Positions 56,578-64,000 of a DNA stretch of 64,000 nucleotides are shown here, in pieces. This DNA comes from DATFXM01 sp035315885. Its GTDB lineage: Bacteria > Acidobacteriota > Blastocatellia > UBA7656. The stretch spans positions 1-64,000 of the forward strand of contig DATFXM010000101.1 of assembly GCA_035315885.1 (NCBI GenBank), in the 5' to 3' direction. The notes beneath the pieces are model-generated. The model saw only the letters and a list, made by a program, of their open reading frames with translations, was not told where the DNA came from and did no database searches. Position 1 is the first letter of the stretch. Every line of letters starts with the position of its first letter. A program made the translations under genes and the position numbers.

Positions 56578-58269
56578 TCAGTATTCAAGCCAGCTCTTCG
56601 CATCGGTCTTCGGCGCGTTGGCCTTCACCTTTTCAGCCATTTCGCGCAACAAATCCGCGAAGTCCTTCGAGTGCCACGAGTGCCCCTTTTTCGGACGGCC
56701 ATATTCAAAGGTGGCATCGCTTTTGGGATTCGCTGTTTGTTTTGTGAAGTCCTCGAAGAGATACACGGCGAGGTTCAAATAAAAGTTGTCCATGTCACCC
56801 GAGATGAAGTGCAGCTTTCTGGCGAGCTTCGGCCCAAGCTCGGGCCAGTTCTTCTCCGCATACTGGCGCAAGTCGTACCCGTTATCCCGCATGTACGAAG
56901 CGACCGACCGATCTATTTTTCCGGTGCGCGGATCCCAGAGGGGACGCGGGTAACCGTCGTCGCCAACCGGACCATACACCGCTTCCCACGCGTTGAATTG
57001 ATAGCCTGATCGCCCCTTGCTTCCGAGCACCGCCTCAAACTGACTTACTTGCCGCACCGTCAGGTTAACCTGACCCTCCGCTGACCGGCGCATCGGTCTC
57101 TCTACAGGCGTCCACGACCGCCCAGGCGCGGTGAACGAGTTGTCATCTTCATAGATATTGACCAACTGATACCGGCGGAAGTCGATCGGGTCAGGATTGA
57201 AGACCCACGCTCCGCCGAAGAAGTCAGGATACTTCAACTGCAGAGCCAGCGATTCCCATCCGCCTGTCGAAGCTCCCTCGAGAAGCCGAGCGTAGGGCTT
57301 GCCAATTGACCGGAATTGCCGGTCGATATGCGGGATCAGTTCCTGAGTGAGCGCATCGCCGTAGGGCCCGTTGTTAGCCGAGTTGACGCCGTATCCGTCG
57401 GGAAAGAACGGACACGGCTCGACAAATGTGACCAGCAAAAACCGGGGAAACTTCTCCGATGTCCACGACTGAAAGAACTCGTATCCGGGTTGGACGTTGG
57501 ACGATTCTCTCAACCCCTCTTGTCCTTTGACACTGCCCGGATCTTCGTTGAAGTAGAAGGCGGGGCCGCCGACGTACCCTTGAGCGTACACCACCGGATA
57601 ACGAACATCCGGATGTTCGTCATAACCTCGGGGCAGAATCACTGTCGCGCCGAGGTAAACCGGAATCCCCCAAAACCGGCTCAGAAGCTCGCTCTTGATC
57701 TGCGTGTGCTTGACCCATTTTGTATCTTTCGGCTGCTCTTCCGAAGGTACAACGTGATTGAGTGAGAGGCTGTGCTTGTATCCCGCTGCCGCGTCGAGAT
57801 GTACTTTTTGAACGTCGCTATAAAGGTTTCCAGACGAGACGGTGAAGAACCGGCCGCTCATGTCCCAGTGCACCCACAGCGTCCGACCGTCGCCGCGCTC
57901 GCATCTCTGATAGACGTTGAGTATTGCTTGAACGTAGTAGTCGCCGGCGGGCAACTGCGAGAGGCTGTCGGCGGGATGACCGAATATAGTCGAGTCTATA
58001 GCGGCGGTTTGGCCAGGTTGAAGGTTCTCTACATCGACTCCGAAGATCGGTGTAGCGTTGGGTGCGATTTGCAATCGCGGCTCTGGCCGGTCGGTGCGCG
58101 ATGCAACCAGTATCACTCGACCAGTGATCGGGCCTGCGGCGACTGCCTTGTCGTAGGATATCTCAAACCGCGTTTCCGCTCGCGCAACCGAACATAACAG
58201 TCCCAGAAATAAGATACCGGCGGCGATGCGAACAAATCTCCTCAATGCTCCTTGCTCTTCCCTATTCAT
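56578..58269 (-). CDS. Esterase-like alpha/beta hydrolase, exported
   Basis: The 563-residue product has a signal peptide (FVRIAAGILFLGLLCSVARA), an N-terminal beta domain (residues 25-190) and an alpha/beta hydrolase domain of the putative-esterase type: VILPRGYDEHPDVRYPVVYAQ, then ARLLEGASTGGWESLALQLKYPDFFGGAW with the serine nucleophile in GASTGG, and a late GHSWH histidine. It belongs with the neighbouring peptide and ester degradation genes. An ATG at 58269 is the likely start; a TTG at 58290 gives seven extra residues. No strong ribosome site is seen. Confidence 0.82.
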   Translation of the reverse strand: MNREEQGALRRFVRIAAGILFLGLLCSVARAETRFEISYDKAVAAGPITGRVILVASRTDRPEPRLQIAPNATPIFGVDVENLQPGQTAAIDSTIFGHPADSLSQLPAGDYYVQAILNVYQRCERGDGRTLWVHWDMSGRFFTVSSGNLYSDVQKVHLDAAAGYKHSLSLNHVVPSEEQPKDTKWVKHTQIKSELLSRFWGIPVYLGATVILPRGYDEHPDVRYPVVYAQGYVGGPAFYFNEDPGSVKGQEGLRESSNVQPGYEFFQSWTSEKFPRFLLVTFVEPCPFFPDGYGVNSANNGPYGDALTQELIPHIDRQFRSIGKPYARLLEGASTGGWESLALQLKYPDFFGGAWVFNPDPIDFRRYQLVNIYEDDNSFTAPGRSWTPVERPMRRSAEGQVNLTVRQVSQFEAVLGSKGRSGYQFNAWEAVYGPVGDDGYPRPLWDPRTGKIDRSVASYMRDNGYDLRQYAEKNWPELGPKLARKLHFISGDMDNFYLNLAVYLFEDFTKQTANPKSDATFEYGRPKKGHSWHSKDFADLLREMAEKVKANAPKTDAKSWLEY

Positions 58270-58288
58270 TTCGATCAGGAGTGACAGC

Positions 58289-58319
58289 AAAGAGGACGCA
58301 TTTGGGTTGCGTCCTCTTT
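58289..58319 (-). terminator. Intrinsic terminator after the TonB-dependent receptor
   Basis: AAAGAGGACGCA (58289-58300) is exactly complementary to TGCGTCCTCTTT (58308-58319) around a 7-nt loop. On the minus strand the right side of the stem ends in CTCTTT. It lies 32 bp after the stop of the receptor gene and just before the esterase start, so it separates the two transcripts. Confidence 0.7.
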
Positions 58320-58350
58320 AGCCGCTTGGTCTGCGCGATACTGCGACACC

Positions 58351-61300
58351 TCAGAAATTCAGCTTCAGCGCGAACTGAATTATTCGCGGATTGACCGAGG
58401 TCGAAGAGATTATGCCGAACGTCGACGAGTTCACGTTTGTGCCCGGATTCCCAAACTGCGGCGTGTTGAACGCATTGAAGAACTCCGCGCGGAACTCGAC
58501 GTTAGCGCTTTCACGCAACCGGCGCAAGGAAGTTCGTTTGATGACCGCCAGATCGACATTTCTCTGATCTGGGCCGGATACAATGCCCACTCCGCTGTTG
58601 CCGAAGGCAGTTGCCCGCCCGTCTGCTCCAATCACCTGCCATATCGGCGCGCCGGTCGTCGGATTGCGAAGAACACAGGCCTTGTTGAAGAAATTGCCCA
58701 GCTTGCTGTCTACCGAGCCGGACGTCGCGAGCTGTGAATGCGTGCAGCCGGGTGCGAACTGCGCTCGGTCAGTTGTTATGCCGAATGCGTTGTTGGCATT
58801 AGTGCCAAACCAGGTTAGCGGAAGACCCGACTGATATGTCGCCACTCCGCTCAACGCCCATCCACCGAGCAAGGTATCTAAGAAGGCATTGAACTTCTCC
58901 GTACTCGGCAGTTGATAGTAGAAGCTAAGGACAAATCGGTGCTCGCGGTTGAAATCCGCTGTTCCGTAGTTTGCCCTTGAATTGTTCTGATCTCCTGAAA
59001 CTCCGCCGCCGGCCGCGCCGGTGTTCGTTGCCGCGGTGGAGTACGCGTGGGCGAACGTGTACGCCGCCAGGAATTGAAGCCCCTTGCTGAACCGCTTCGT
59101 CACACTGGCTTCAAGGCCGTGATACCAGGACGATGCGTGCGAGTCGATGTCGTTGATGCCCGGCGCCGTAAAACCCAGAATCGGCACTCGCAGAGGAATG
59201 TTTGCAACGGTGTTCGTTGTTTGACCTCGTATGGGATTTGCGGGGCTCGCAGGCAAGGCCTGATTGAGCGAGTGGGCCAGAACCTGGTGTGTGCCTCTGG
59301 TGCCTACGTAGCCGACCTCCAGAAGAAAATCGCGAGCAATTTCCGTCTGCAGGTTGAGACTGAACTCCTGCGCTAGCGGTGGACGATACTTCTGATCGAC
59401 GATTGCTATTGACCGTTGAGTATTTGGCGCATACACCGGGAACTGAGGGAAGGTGAGCTCAGGCCCGAACGGATTCGCAAACGTCGCTGCAGCGTTCGGA
59501 AATCCCACGAGTTGTCGCGCAAGCGCGAACGGAGGCCCTGCGGCCAGTTGTATGAACGGCTGTCCGGTAGCGCGGCTGAAGTAGGTACCGTAACCGCCGC
59601 GTAGAACCATCCTTTGAAAGAACGGGAACCGCCACGCAAAGCCTATCCGGGGACCAAAGTTGTTTTGGTGCTCCCCACGAATACCGTACTTGTTGTCCAA
59701 TTGAATCACGCCTGCGGGCACCGTGCCCGGAAAGTTCTCTGAGACGACAAATCCCTCAATCGTGCCGGCCGCCGGAGGATTGGGGTTTGCCCTGGTGATG
59801 TCGAATCCGCTGTTGCGACCCAGCTCGTCCCCGAGATTTGCGAGTCTTTCGTACCTGAGTCCCACGTTGAGCGTGAACGACGGCGTCAGCTTTATATCGT
59901 CCTGAACGTAAGCGTTCGCATCGTTCAGATGCCAGTCGCGATCGAGCTGGCCCGGAATGTCAACGGAGGCGATGATGTTGCTGAGCGGCGTGCCGTTTCC
60001 TCCGGTGGCGATTGGCCCTGAATGCAGACCAAGCAGGAAGTCCGGCCAGCTTAGAAAGATCAGCCCACCCAGAAAGTGAAAGTCCTGAAGCGCGTCTCTG
60101 CTGTGCGTGAGCCCTCCACCAGCGCGGATCGTGTGTCGCCCGCGGATGTAGGTCAACGAATCCTGAAACGTGTAGTGGCTCTGTTCGATGTCCAGGCCCT
60201 GGCCGTTTCCTCCGAGGGTCAAGGACCCGCTAACTGCGATTGAGGGGAAGTCGTTGGCCGTGCCCGGCGCTTGAACACCTACGTCTGAGAACTTGAATGC
60301 CTCTTGTTGAATGGTCGGTATGCTGAGACCGAAATAACCGAAGTCCGCCTGATTGAGAAGTGTCGAGCTGATCGAGTAGGTGTGCGAGGCCGAGAAGCTC
60401 TTGACCCGGTTTTCGACTAACTGAGGAAAGCCGGGACCGGCCGGCCCTCCCAGGTTTGTCACCGGGAACTGCGTAGTCTGGTTGCTGTTGGCGTAGAAGA
60501 AGCGCCCCGAGAATTTGCTCTTGCTTGTGTGAAGGAAATCGACGTTCGCAACCATCTGGTCCTCGTCGAATCTCGCCGGGACGCTGAAAGTCGAGAAGCC
60601 TTGCAACGCCAGCGGCTGTCCCGGTGTAACGATTTGCGGGTTCGGAATGACGAACTCGCCGTTTGGCAGCTTCTCGTTAAGGATGTTGATCGCCTGCTGA
60701 CTGATATTCGAGCCATCAGCCGCTACGGTCACGCCGCCAAAGGCGCCTGCCTGACCGGCGAACAGTCTCCCAAGCGCGGCACGCGAGCGGTCGCTGGTGA
60801 ACGGCGGAGAGAAGAAACTGCTGGTGCCGCCGCCGCCAACACCGTTGATCTGTCGCATGCCCTGGTATGAGCCGAAGAACAGCAGCTTGTCTTTGATCGC
60901 CGGACCGCCGAACGTGAAGCCAAACTGATTCTGCTTGAGCACACCCTTCGGCTGACCTGCGCGATTGCGGAAGAACTCATTGGCGTTGAGTGCGTCGTTT
61001 CGGAAGAACTCGAACACGGTACCATGAAATTCGTTGCTACCCGATCTGGTCATCACGTTGACGACCGCGCCGGCGTTGCGCCCATAGGACGCATCATAGA
61101 TGCCGGTCTGCACTTTGAATTCCTGAATGGTGTCGGGATTCGGGACTGCCACACCTCCGCTGAAGAAGCCGCTCGCCTGCAGGTCGTTGATTGGCAGTCC
61201 GTTCATAAGGAAGTTGTTGTCACGCGCGAATGATCCGTGTGCGCGAAAGTTCCCTTGTGACTCGCCGCTGGACCCGCGGCCCAGCTCGGTGGCGTTGGTG

Positions 61301-61818
61301 ACGCTGGCGGCGATGCCGGGAGAGAGAGTCACGATCTGGGTATAGTTGCGGTTTACAAGCGGGAGATTGCTTACGAGCGCGCGATCGGTCACGCGGCCAA
61401 GTGCGCTGGACTCGGTTTGAAGAACCTCGGCTTCGGCAGCCACGTTGACCTGCTCCTGCACCGCGCCCACTTCGAGCTCGACATCAAATTTGGTGGTCTC
61501 GGTGACGTTGATGCGCAGGCCGGACTTGACCGCTTTCTTGAATCCGGTCTTGATCATCTCGATCTGATAGGAGCCGGGTTGCAGGAGCGGAATGACGTAG
61601 TTTCCGCTTTGCTGCGAGACTACTGTACGGGTCTCGCCGGTGACCTCGTTGACGAGGGTTATCTGGACATCTGCGACAGCCGCTTTGTTCTGATCAATGA
61701 CTGTGCCGGTCAATGCGCCGGTGCTTGCAGTTTGTCCACGAGCGTGCAGAACGGAGCCTGCGACGAGGGAGATTGCCAGGAAAAGATTGAGACAATTGCG
61801 AGTCCATTCGTGCTTCAT
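58351..61818 (-). CDS. TonB-dependent receptor with carboxypeptidase-regulatory-like domain
   Basis: The 1155-residue protein has a signal peptide (NCLNLFLAISLVAGSVLHARG), a carboxypeptidase-regulatory-like beta domain (ALTGTVIDQNKAAVADVQITLVNEVTGETRTVVSQQSGNYVIPLLQPGSYQIEM at residues 35-90), a plug region (RGSSGESQGNFRAHGSFARDNNFLMNG, DASYGRNAGAVVNVMTRSGSNEFHGTVFEFFRND) and a long outer-membrane beta-barrel ending FALKLNF. It imports a large nutrient, probably a peptide or glycan breakdown product given its neighbours. This OAR/RagA-like type is expanded in acidobacteria. GGAGG precedes the ATG at 61818. Confidence 0.95.
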   Translation of the reverse strand: MKHEWTRNCLNLFLAISLVAGSVLHARGQTASTGALTGTVIDQNKAAVADVQITLVNEVTGETRTVVSQQSGNYVIPLLQPGSYQIEMIKTGFKKAVKSGLRINVTETTKFDVELEVGAVQEQVNVAAEAEVLQTESSALGRVTDRALVSNLPLVNRNYTQIVTLSPGIAASVTNATELGRGSSGESQGNFRAHGSFARDNNFLMNGLPINDLQASGFFSGGVAVPNPDTIQEFKVQTGIYDASYGRNAGAVVNVMTRSGSNEFHGTVFEFFRNDALNANEFFRNRAGQPKGVLKQNQFGFTFGGPAIKDKLLFFGSYQGMRQINGVGGGGTSSFFSPPFTSDRSRAALGRLFAGQAGAFGGVTVAADGSNISQQAINILNEKLPNGEFVIPNPQIVTPGQPLALQGFSTFSVPARFDEDQMVANVDFLHTSKSKFSGRFFYANSNQTTQFPVTNLGGPAGPGFPQLVENRVKSFSASHTYSISSTLLNQADFGYFGLSIPTIQQEAFKFSDVGVQAPGTANDFPSIAVSGSLTLGGNGQGLDIEQSHYTFQDSLTYIRGRHTIRAGGGLTHSRDALQDFHFLGGLIFLSWPDFLLGLHSGPIATGGNGTPLSNIIASVDIPGQLDRDWHLNDANAYVQDDIKLTPSFTLNVGLRYERLANLGDELGRNSGFDITRANPNPPAAGTIEGFVVSENFPGTVPAGVIQLDNKYGIRGEHQNNFGPRIGFAWRFPFFQRMVLRGGYGTYFSRATGQPFIQLAAGPPFALARQLVGFPNAAATFANPFGPELTFPQFPVYAPNTQRSIAIVDQKYRPPLAQEFSLNLQTEIARDFLLEVGYVGTRGTHQVLAHSLNQALPASPANPIRGQTTNTVANIPLRVPILGFTAPGINDIDSHASSWYHGLEASVTKRFSKGLQFLAAYTFAHAYSTAATNTGAAGGGVSGDQNNSRANYGTADFNREHRFVLSFYYQLPSTEKFNAFLDTLLGGWALSGVATYQSGLPLTWFGTNANNAFGITTDRAQFAPGCTHSQLATSGSVDSKLGNFFNKACVLRNPTTGAPIWQVIGADGRATAFGNSGVGIVSGPDQRNVDLAVIKRTSLRRLRESANVEFRAEFFNAFNTPQFGNPGTNVNSSTFGIISSTSVNPRIIQFALKLNF

Positions 61819-62126
61819 CTGAATCCTCCATGCAAGTGAGCGGTGAGACCGAACTCGCTGCTCTATACACCAAACGTTGCACAAAGTCAAATGGGGCAAT
61901 AAGTGTTGCAGTCGTGTTTTGAGGAGTTGAGGGGATGAGCAGACGCGCTGACGCGGAGACGTCTGGACGCGGAGAGGTGTTGTGCAACTAACTTCGAGCG
62001 ACGTTCACCACGTCTACTAAGTCGGGAAATGCATCGCTGCAGACTCTGATCGGTGTGAACAAGTGCTCGATCACTGACCGGAACGTGGCAAACAACACCT
62101 GCATCGGCGCCCCGTAACGGGAGTCG
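61819..62126. repeat. Intergenic stretch with family B arm
   Basis: GATGAGCAGACGCGCTGACGCGGAGACGTCTGGACGCGGAGAGG at about 61933-61976 is a left-arm-type copy of family B, upstream of the receptor gene. From 61980 to 62126 nothing else can be supported. Confidence 0.6.
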
Positions 62127-62282
62127 AAGGGGCGAAGGGCGAATCGGGGACGCGGGGACACAGAGACTCTGAGTTCAGTAGTATTCCGACTCGCCCACTC
62201 GCCCCTTTGCCTCGTCTACCAGCGAGCGTAGCGAATCTCCGCGTCCCCGTTTCCTGGAATCTCCGCGTCTCCGCTTCGCGCT
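62127..62282. repeat. Family B long inverted repeat
   Basis: The left arm GAAGGGGCGAAGGGCGAATCGGGGACGCGGGGACACAGAGAC and the right arm TCGCCCACTCGCCCCTTTGCCTCG, then CTCCGCGTCCCCG...CTCCGCGTCTCCGCTTCGCGC, are complementary in part. The copy has an insertion near CTACCAGCGAGCGTAGCGAAT in its right half. It ends at the stop codon of the small Cys-rich gene. Confidence 0.75.
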
Positions 62283-62477
62283 TTATGGTTTCCAGTTCTT
62301 GTCGCTGCTCTCTTGTTTCGCGACCAGGACCTTTGCTAGCAACTCCGCAGCATTCTTCTTAGCATCCTTGGCGGTTGTGCCCATTGCGTTGGCCGCTTCA
62401 TCGAAGCTCTTGTTCGTTATGTTATCCGGGTTCCCCATATCATTGTTGGGCATCCCGCATCCGCAGTTGTAGCACAT
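62283..62477 (-). CDS. Small Cys-rich protein
   Basis: The 64-residue product begins MCYNCGCGMPNNDMGNPDN and continues with an amphipathic helix (FDEAANAMGTTAKDAKKNAAELLAKVL). The CxxCxC cluster could bind zinc or an iron-sulfur centre, or be a redox motif. No family is recognised. GAGGG precedes the ATG at 62477; an ATG at 62501 adds eight residues. It is the first gene upstream of a repeat and may be a short functional protein rather than noise, since codon use and the ribosome site look normal. Confidence 0.6.
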   Translation of the reverse strand: MCYNCGCGMPNNDMGNPDNITNKSFDEAANAMGTTAKDAKKNAAELLAKVLVAKQESSDKNWKP

Positions 62478-62501
62478 GAGTTTCCCTCTCTTTAGCCTCA
62501 C

Positions 62502-62773
62502 TACGTTTGAACCGATTCGCCTTGTCGAATGTCGACCCGCACGTCTACCACACCATTTTCATGTAGCATTTCTCGTACCTCGGCAGCCATGCGAAATCAT
62601 ACGATGAAAACGTTTTAATCGCGTCATGCGTTCGAGGCACATGTGCACGGAACAAATTCAGTTGTCTGCAAACCGTTCCAATGCACTGGCACAATTGATG
62701 CGTTAGCCTTGGCACAGTTGCACGCGGGCCATCCTTCAACGAACCGGTTTTTTTGACAAGGGAGGGGTTCACA
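62502..62773. other. Divergent intergenic stretch
   Basis: The gap between the small Cys-rich gene (-) and the cytochrome gene (+) holds no other reading frame that I trust. It is richer in A and T than coding DNA. No clear promoter pair was found; TTGACA occurs at 62753-62758 but is too close to the start to be its -35 box. Confidence 0.5.
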
Positions 62774-64000
62774 ATGTCCATTGAAAATGCCGCTGAGTCG
62801 ATAAGTGGGCCAAATCACGGGCTCAATCAGACTCCAGCACCTCGCGCCGCTCGCTACAGCACGAAGTCAATCAAGAGATTGATTTCACTCGCTGTGTCTA
62901 TGTTGTTTGGCATTCTAATAGGAATAGCCGCTGTTGATGACGGAGGAGCTCAAGATTCGGGCTCGTTTCAGGGTCAGGCAAAAAAAATCAAAGGCTTCGA
63001 TGCAGAGATCACCGAAAACTCTGAACGGATGCTTGAAGAGGGAAAGAGTACTTTTAGATTTGATACGTTCGGAGATGAGTCGTTCTGGGGTGATACATTG
63101 AGGCTCCATCAGGCAATCGAAGGCTCGGGCTTAGGGGGCGTCGGACCGGGCGTCAGTCCAAAAACTGCCCTTGATCTGGGATTGAAGGTCGACATTGATG
63201 CCCTGCCAAAATCGGTGAGGAAGGATCTGGAGAACGGCAAACTGGATCTGACTAATCCGGCGAATACGGTCGCCCTGCTCAAGGCTGATGCAGTACTTGG
63301 GGTCAAGGGGATTTTTCAAGGGAATAACCTCACGTCGCTTGGACTAACATGTGCCGTATGTCACTCAACAGTAGATAACTCTCTTGCTTTCGGCGTTGGT
63401 CACCGACTCGACGGCTGGGCCAACCACGACCTGAACGTGGGAGCTATCATTGCCGTCGCTCCGAACCTGCAACCCGTTGCAGACTTACTCGGGGTGAGCG
63501 TTGCTACTCTGAAGACTGTTCTCAATAGTTGGGGACCGGGAAAATTCGATGCCGAAATCTTCCTCGACGGCAAGGCTTTTAATCTTGAACAGCGCACCGA
63601 CGGTGTAGTGACCGGGCGAAACGTTCCGGGCGCGACACTGATCCCGAACGCACTCGGACTAGCCGGCTTCAATCAGCACACGTGGACTGGGGCATGGGGA
63701 ACAGTGAGCTACTGGAACGCGCTGGTCGCCAATCTCGAGATGCACGGAAAAGGGAGGTTCTTCGATCCTAGGCTGAATGATGCAGCGCAGTTTCCGATCG
63801 CCGCAGCGCACAGTCTGGGCGATCTGCCACACATCTCGCCGGACGATGATCTGATAACCAAGAAGCTGCCGGCTCTACAGTTTTACCAGCTTGCGATACC
63901 TGCTCCTACTCCGAAGCCTGGCTCTGACTTCGATCAGGCGGCGGCGAAGCGCGGGGATGAACTGTTCAGCGGAAAAGCGAAGTGCAATAACTGCCACGTC
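62774..64000 (+). CDS. Di-haem (or more) c-type cytochrome, C-terminus beyond window
   Basis: The frame starts at ATG 62774 (GGGAGGGG upstream) and is open to the window end, giving at least 409 residues. After a charged start it has one hydrophobic segment (LISLAVSMLFGILIGIAAV), a signal or anchor. CAVCH at residue 193 and CNNCH at residue 404 are c-type haem-binding motifs (CxxCH). The intervening part has WANHDLNVGAI, ATLIPNALGLAGFNQHTWTGAWGTVSYWNA, typical of periplasmic cytochromes with a peroxidase-like or dehydrogenase-linked fold. Its partner and reaction are unknown. Confidence 0.82.
   Translation, partial: MSIENAAESISGPNHGLNQTPAPRAARYSTKSIKRLISLAVSMLFGILIGIAAVDDGGAQDSGSFQGQAKKIKGFDAEITENSERMLEEGKSTFRFDTFGDESFWGDTLRLHQAIEGSGLGGVGPGVSPKTALDLGLKVDIDALPKSVRKDLENGKLDLTNPANTVALLKADAVLGVKGIFQGNNLTSLGLTCAVCHSTVDNSLAFGVGHRLDGWANHDLNVGAIIAVAPNLQPVADLLGVSVATLKTVLNSWGPGKFDAEIFLDGKAFNLEQRTDGVVTGRNVPGATLIPNALGLAGFNQHTWTGAWGTVSYWNALVANLEMHGKGRFFDPRLNDAAQFPIAAAHSLGDLPHISPDDDLITKKLPALQFYQLAIPAPTPKPGSDFDQAAAKRGDELFSGKAKCNNCHV

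Overview
The window looks like chromosomal DNA of an Acidobacteriota bacterium, possibly a Blastocatellia-type lineage. This is inferred from gene content, because there is no rRNA or marker gene to place it. Supporting signs are two PadR-plus-ADOP pairs (very large orphan MacB/FtsX-type permeases without an ABC ATPase), an outsized TonB-dependent receptor with an N-terminal carboxypeptidase-regulatory-like domain, several secreted peptidases and esterases, and intergenic spaces filled with palindromic repeats. I saw no tRNA, rRNA, transposase, integrase, phage gene or CRISPR array.

Layout. 0-5.6 kb: the end of one luciferase-like monooxygenase and a complete paralogue, an unrecognised Rossmann-like protein, a RidA, two convergent glycosyltransferases and a MOSC protein. 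5.8-14.7 kb: secreted or Tat-exported proteins (DUF2891, a CocE/NonD hydrolase, an M20-fold peptidase lacking several metal ligands, an alpha/beta hydrolase, a remnant of an S10 carboxypeptidase, a PQQ-type beta-propeller, a sugar isomerase-like TIM barrel). 15-18 kb: padR plus ADOP permease. 18-22.6 kb: a SnoaL-like protein, then an ECF42-type sigma factor set between two operons, each with a DGPF/YciI-like gene and a doxX-like gene. 22.7-28.9 kb: a one-strand molybdenum locus (NarK-type transporter, DUF6755-like membrane protein, Rieske protein, four-cluster ferredoxin, molybdopterin oxidoreductase, b-type membrane protein), followed by a MoaD-like protein overlapping a BNR-repeat protein. 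30.6-31.4 kb: a repeat array with a 76-bp period. 31.4-35.8 kb: a radical SAM protein and a second padR plus ADOP pair. 36-39 kb: thioesterase, carboxylesterase and a V4R/DUF2378-like protein. 39-46 kb: glyoxylate shunt (aceB-aceA) divergent from an IclR regulator, then PEP carboxylase. 46-50 kb: VOC and TauD-like enzymes, cyclopropane fatty acid synthase, YheT-like hydrolase. 50.5-62 kb: a peptide and ester degradation block (CocE hydrolase, tricorn-like protease, unknown lipoprotein-like protein, esterase) and the TonB-dependent receptor. 62-64 kb: a tiny Cys-rich protein and the start of a c-type cytochrome cut by the window edge.

How it fits together. The organism appears to scavenge peptides and esters outside the cytoplasm and import products through TonB-dependent uptake. 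It grows on acetate or fatty acids through the glyoxylate shunt and probably reduces nitrate. The most informative regulatory signal is a pair of identical ECF42-type promoters (TGTCGA, 17 bp, CGAT) in front of the two DGPF/doxX operons on either side of the sigma gene. The most unusual structural signal is that several sequence-unrelated palindromic repeat families sit directly at gene 3' ends and sometimes supply the stop codon and last few residues of unrelated proteins.
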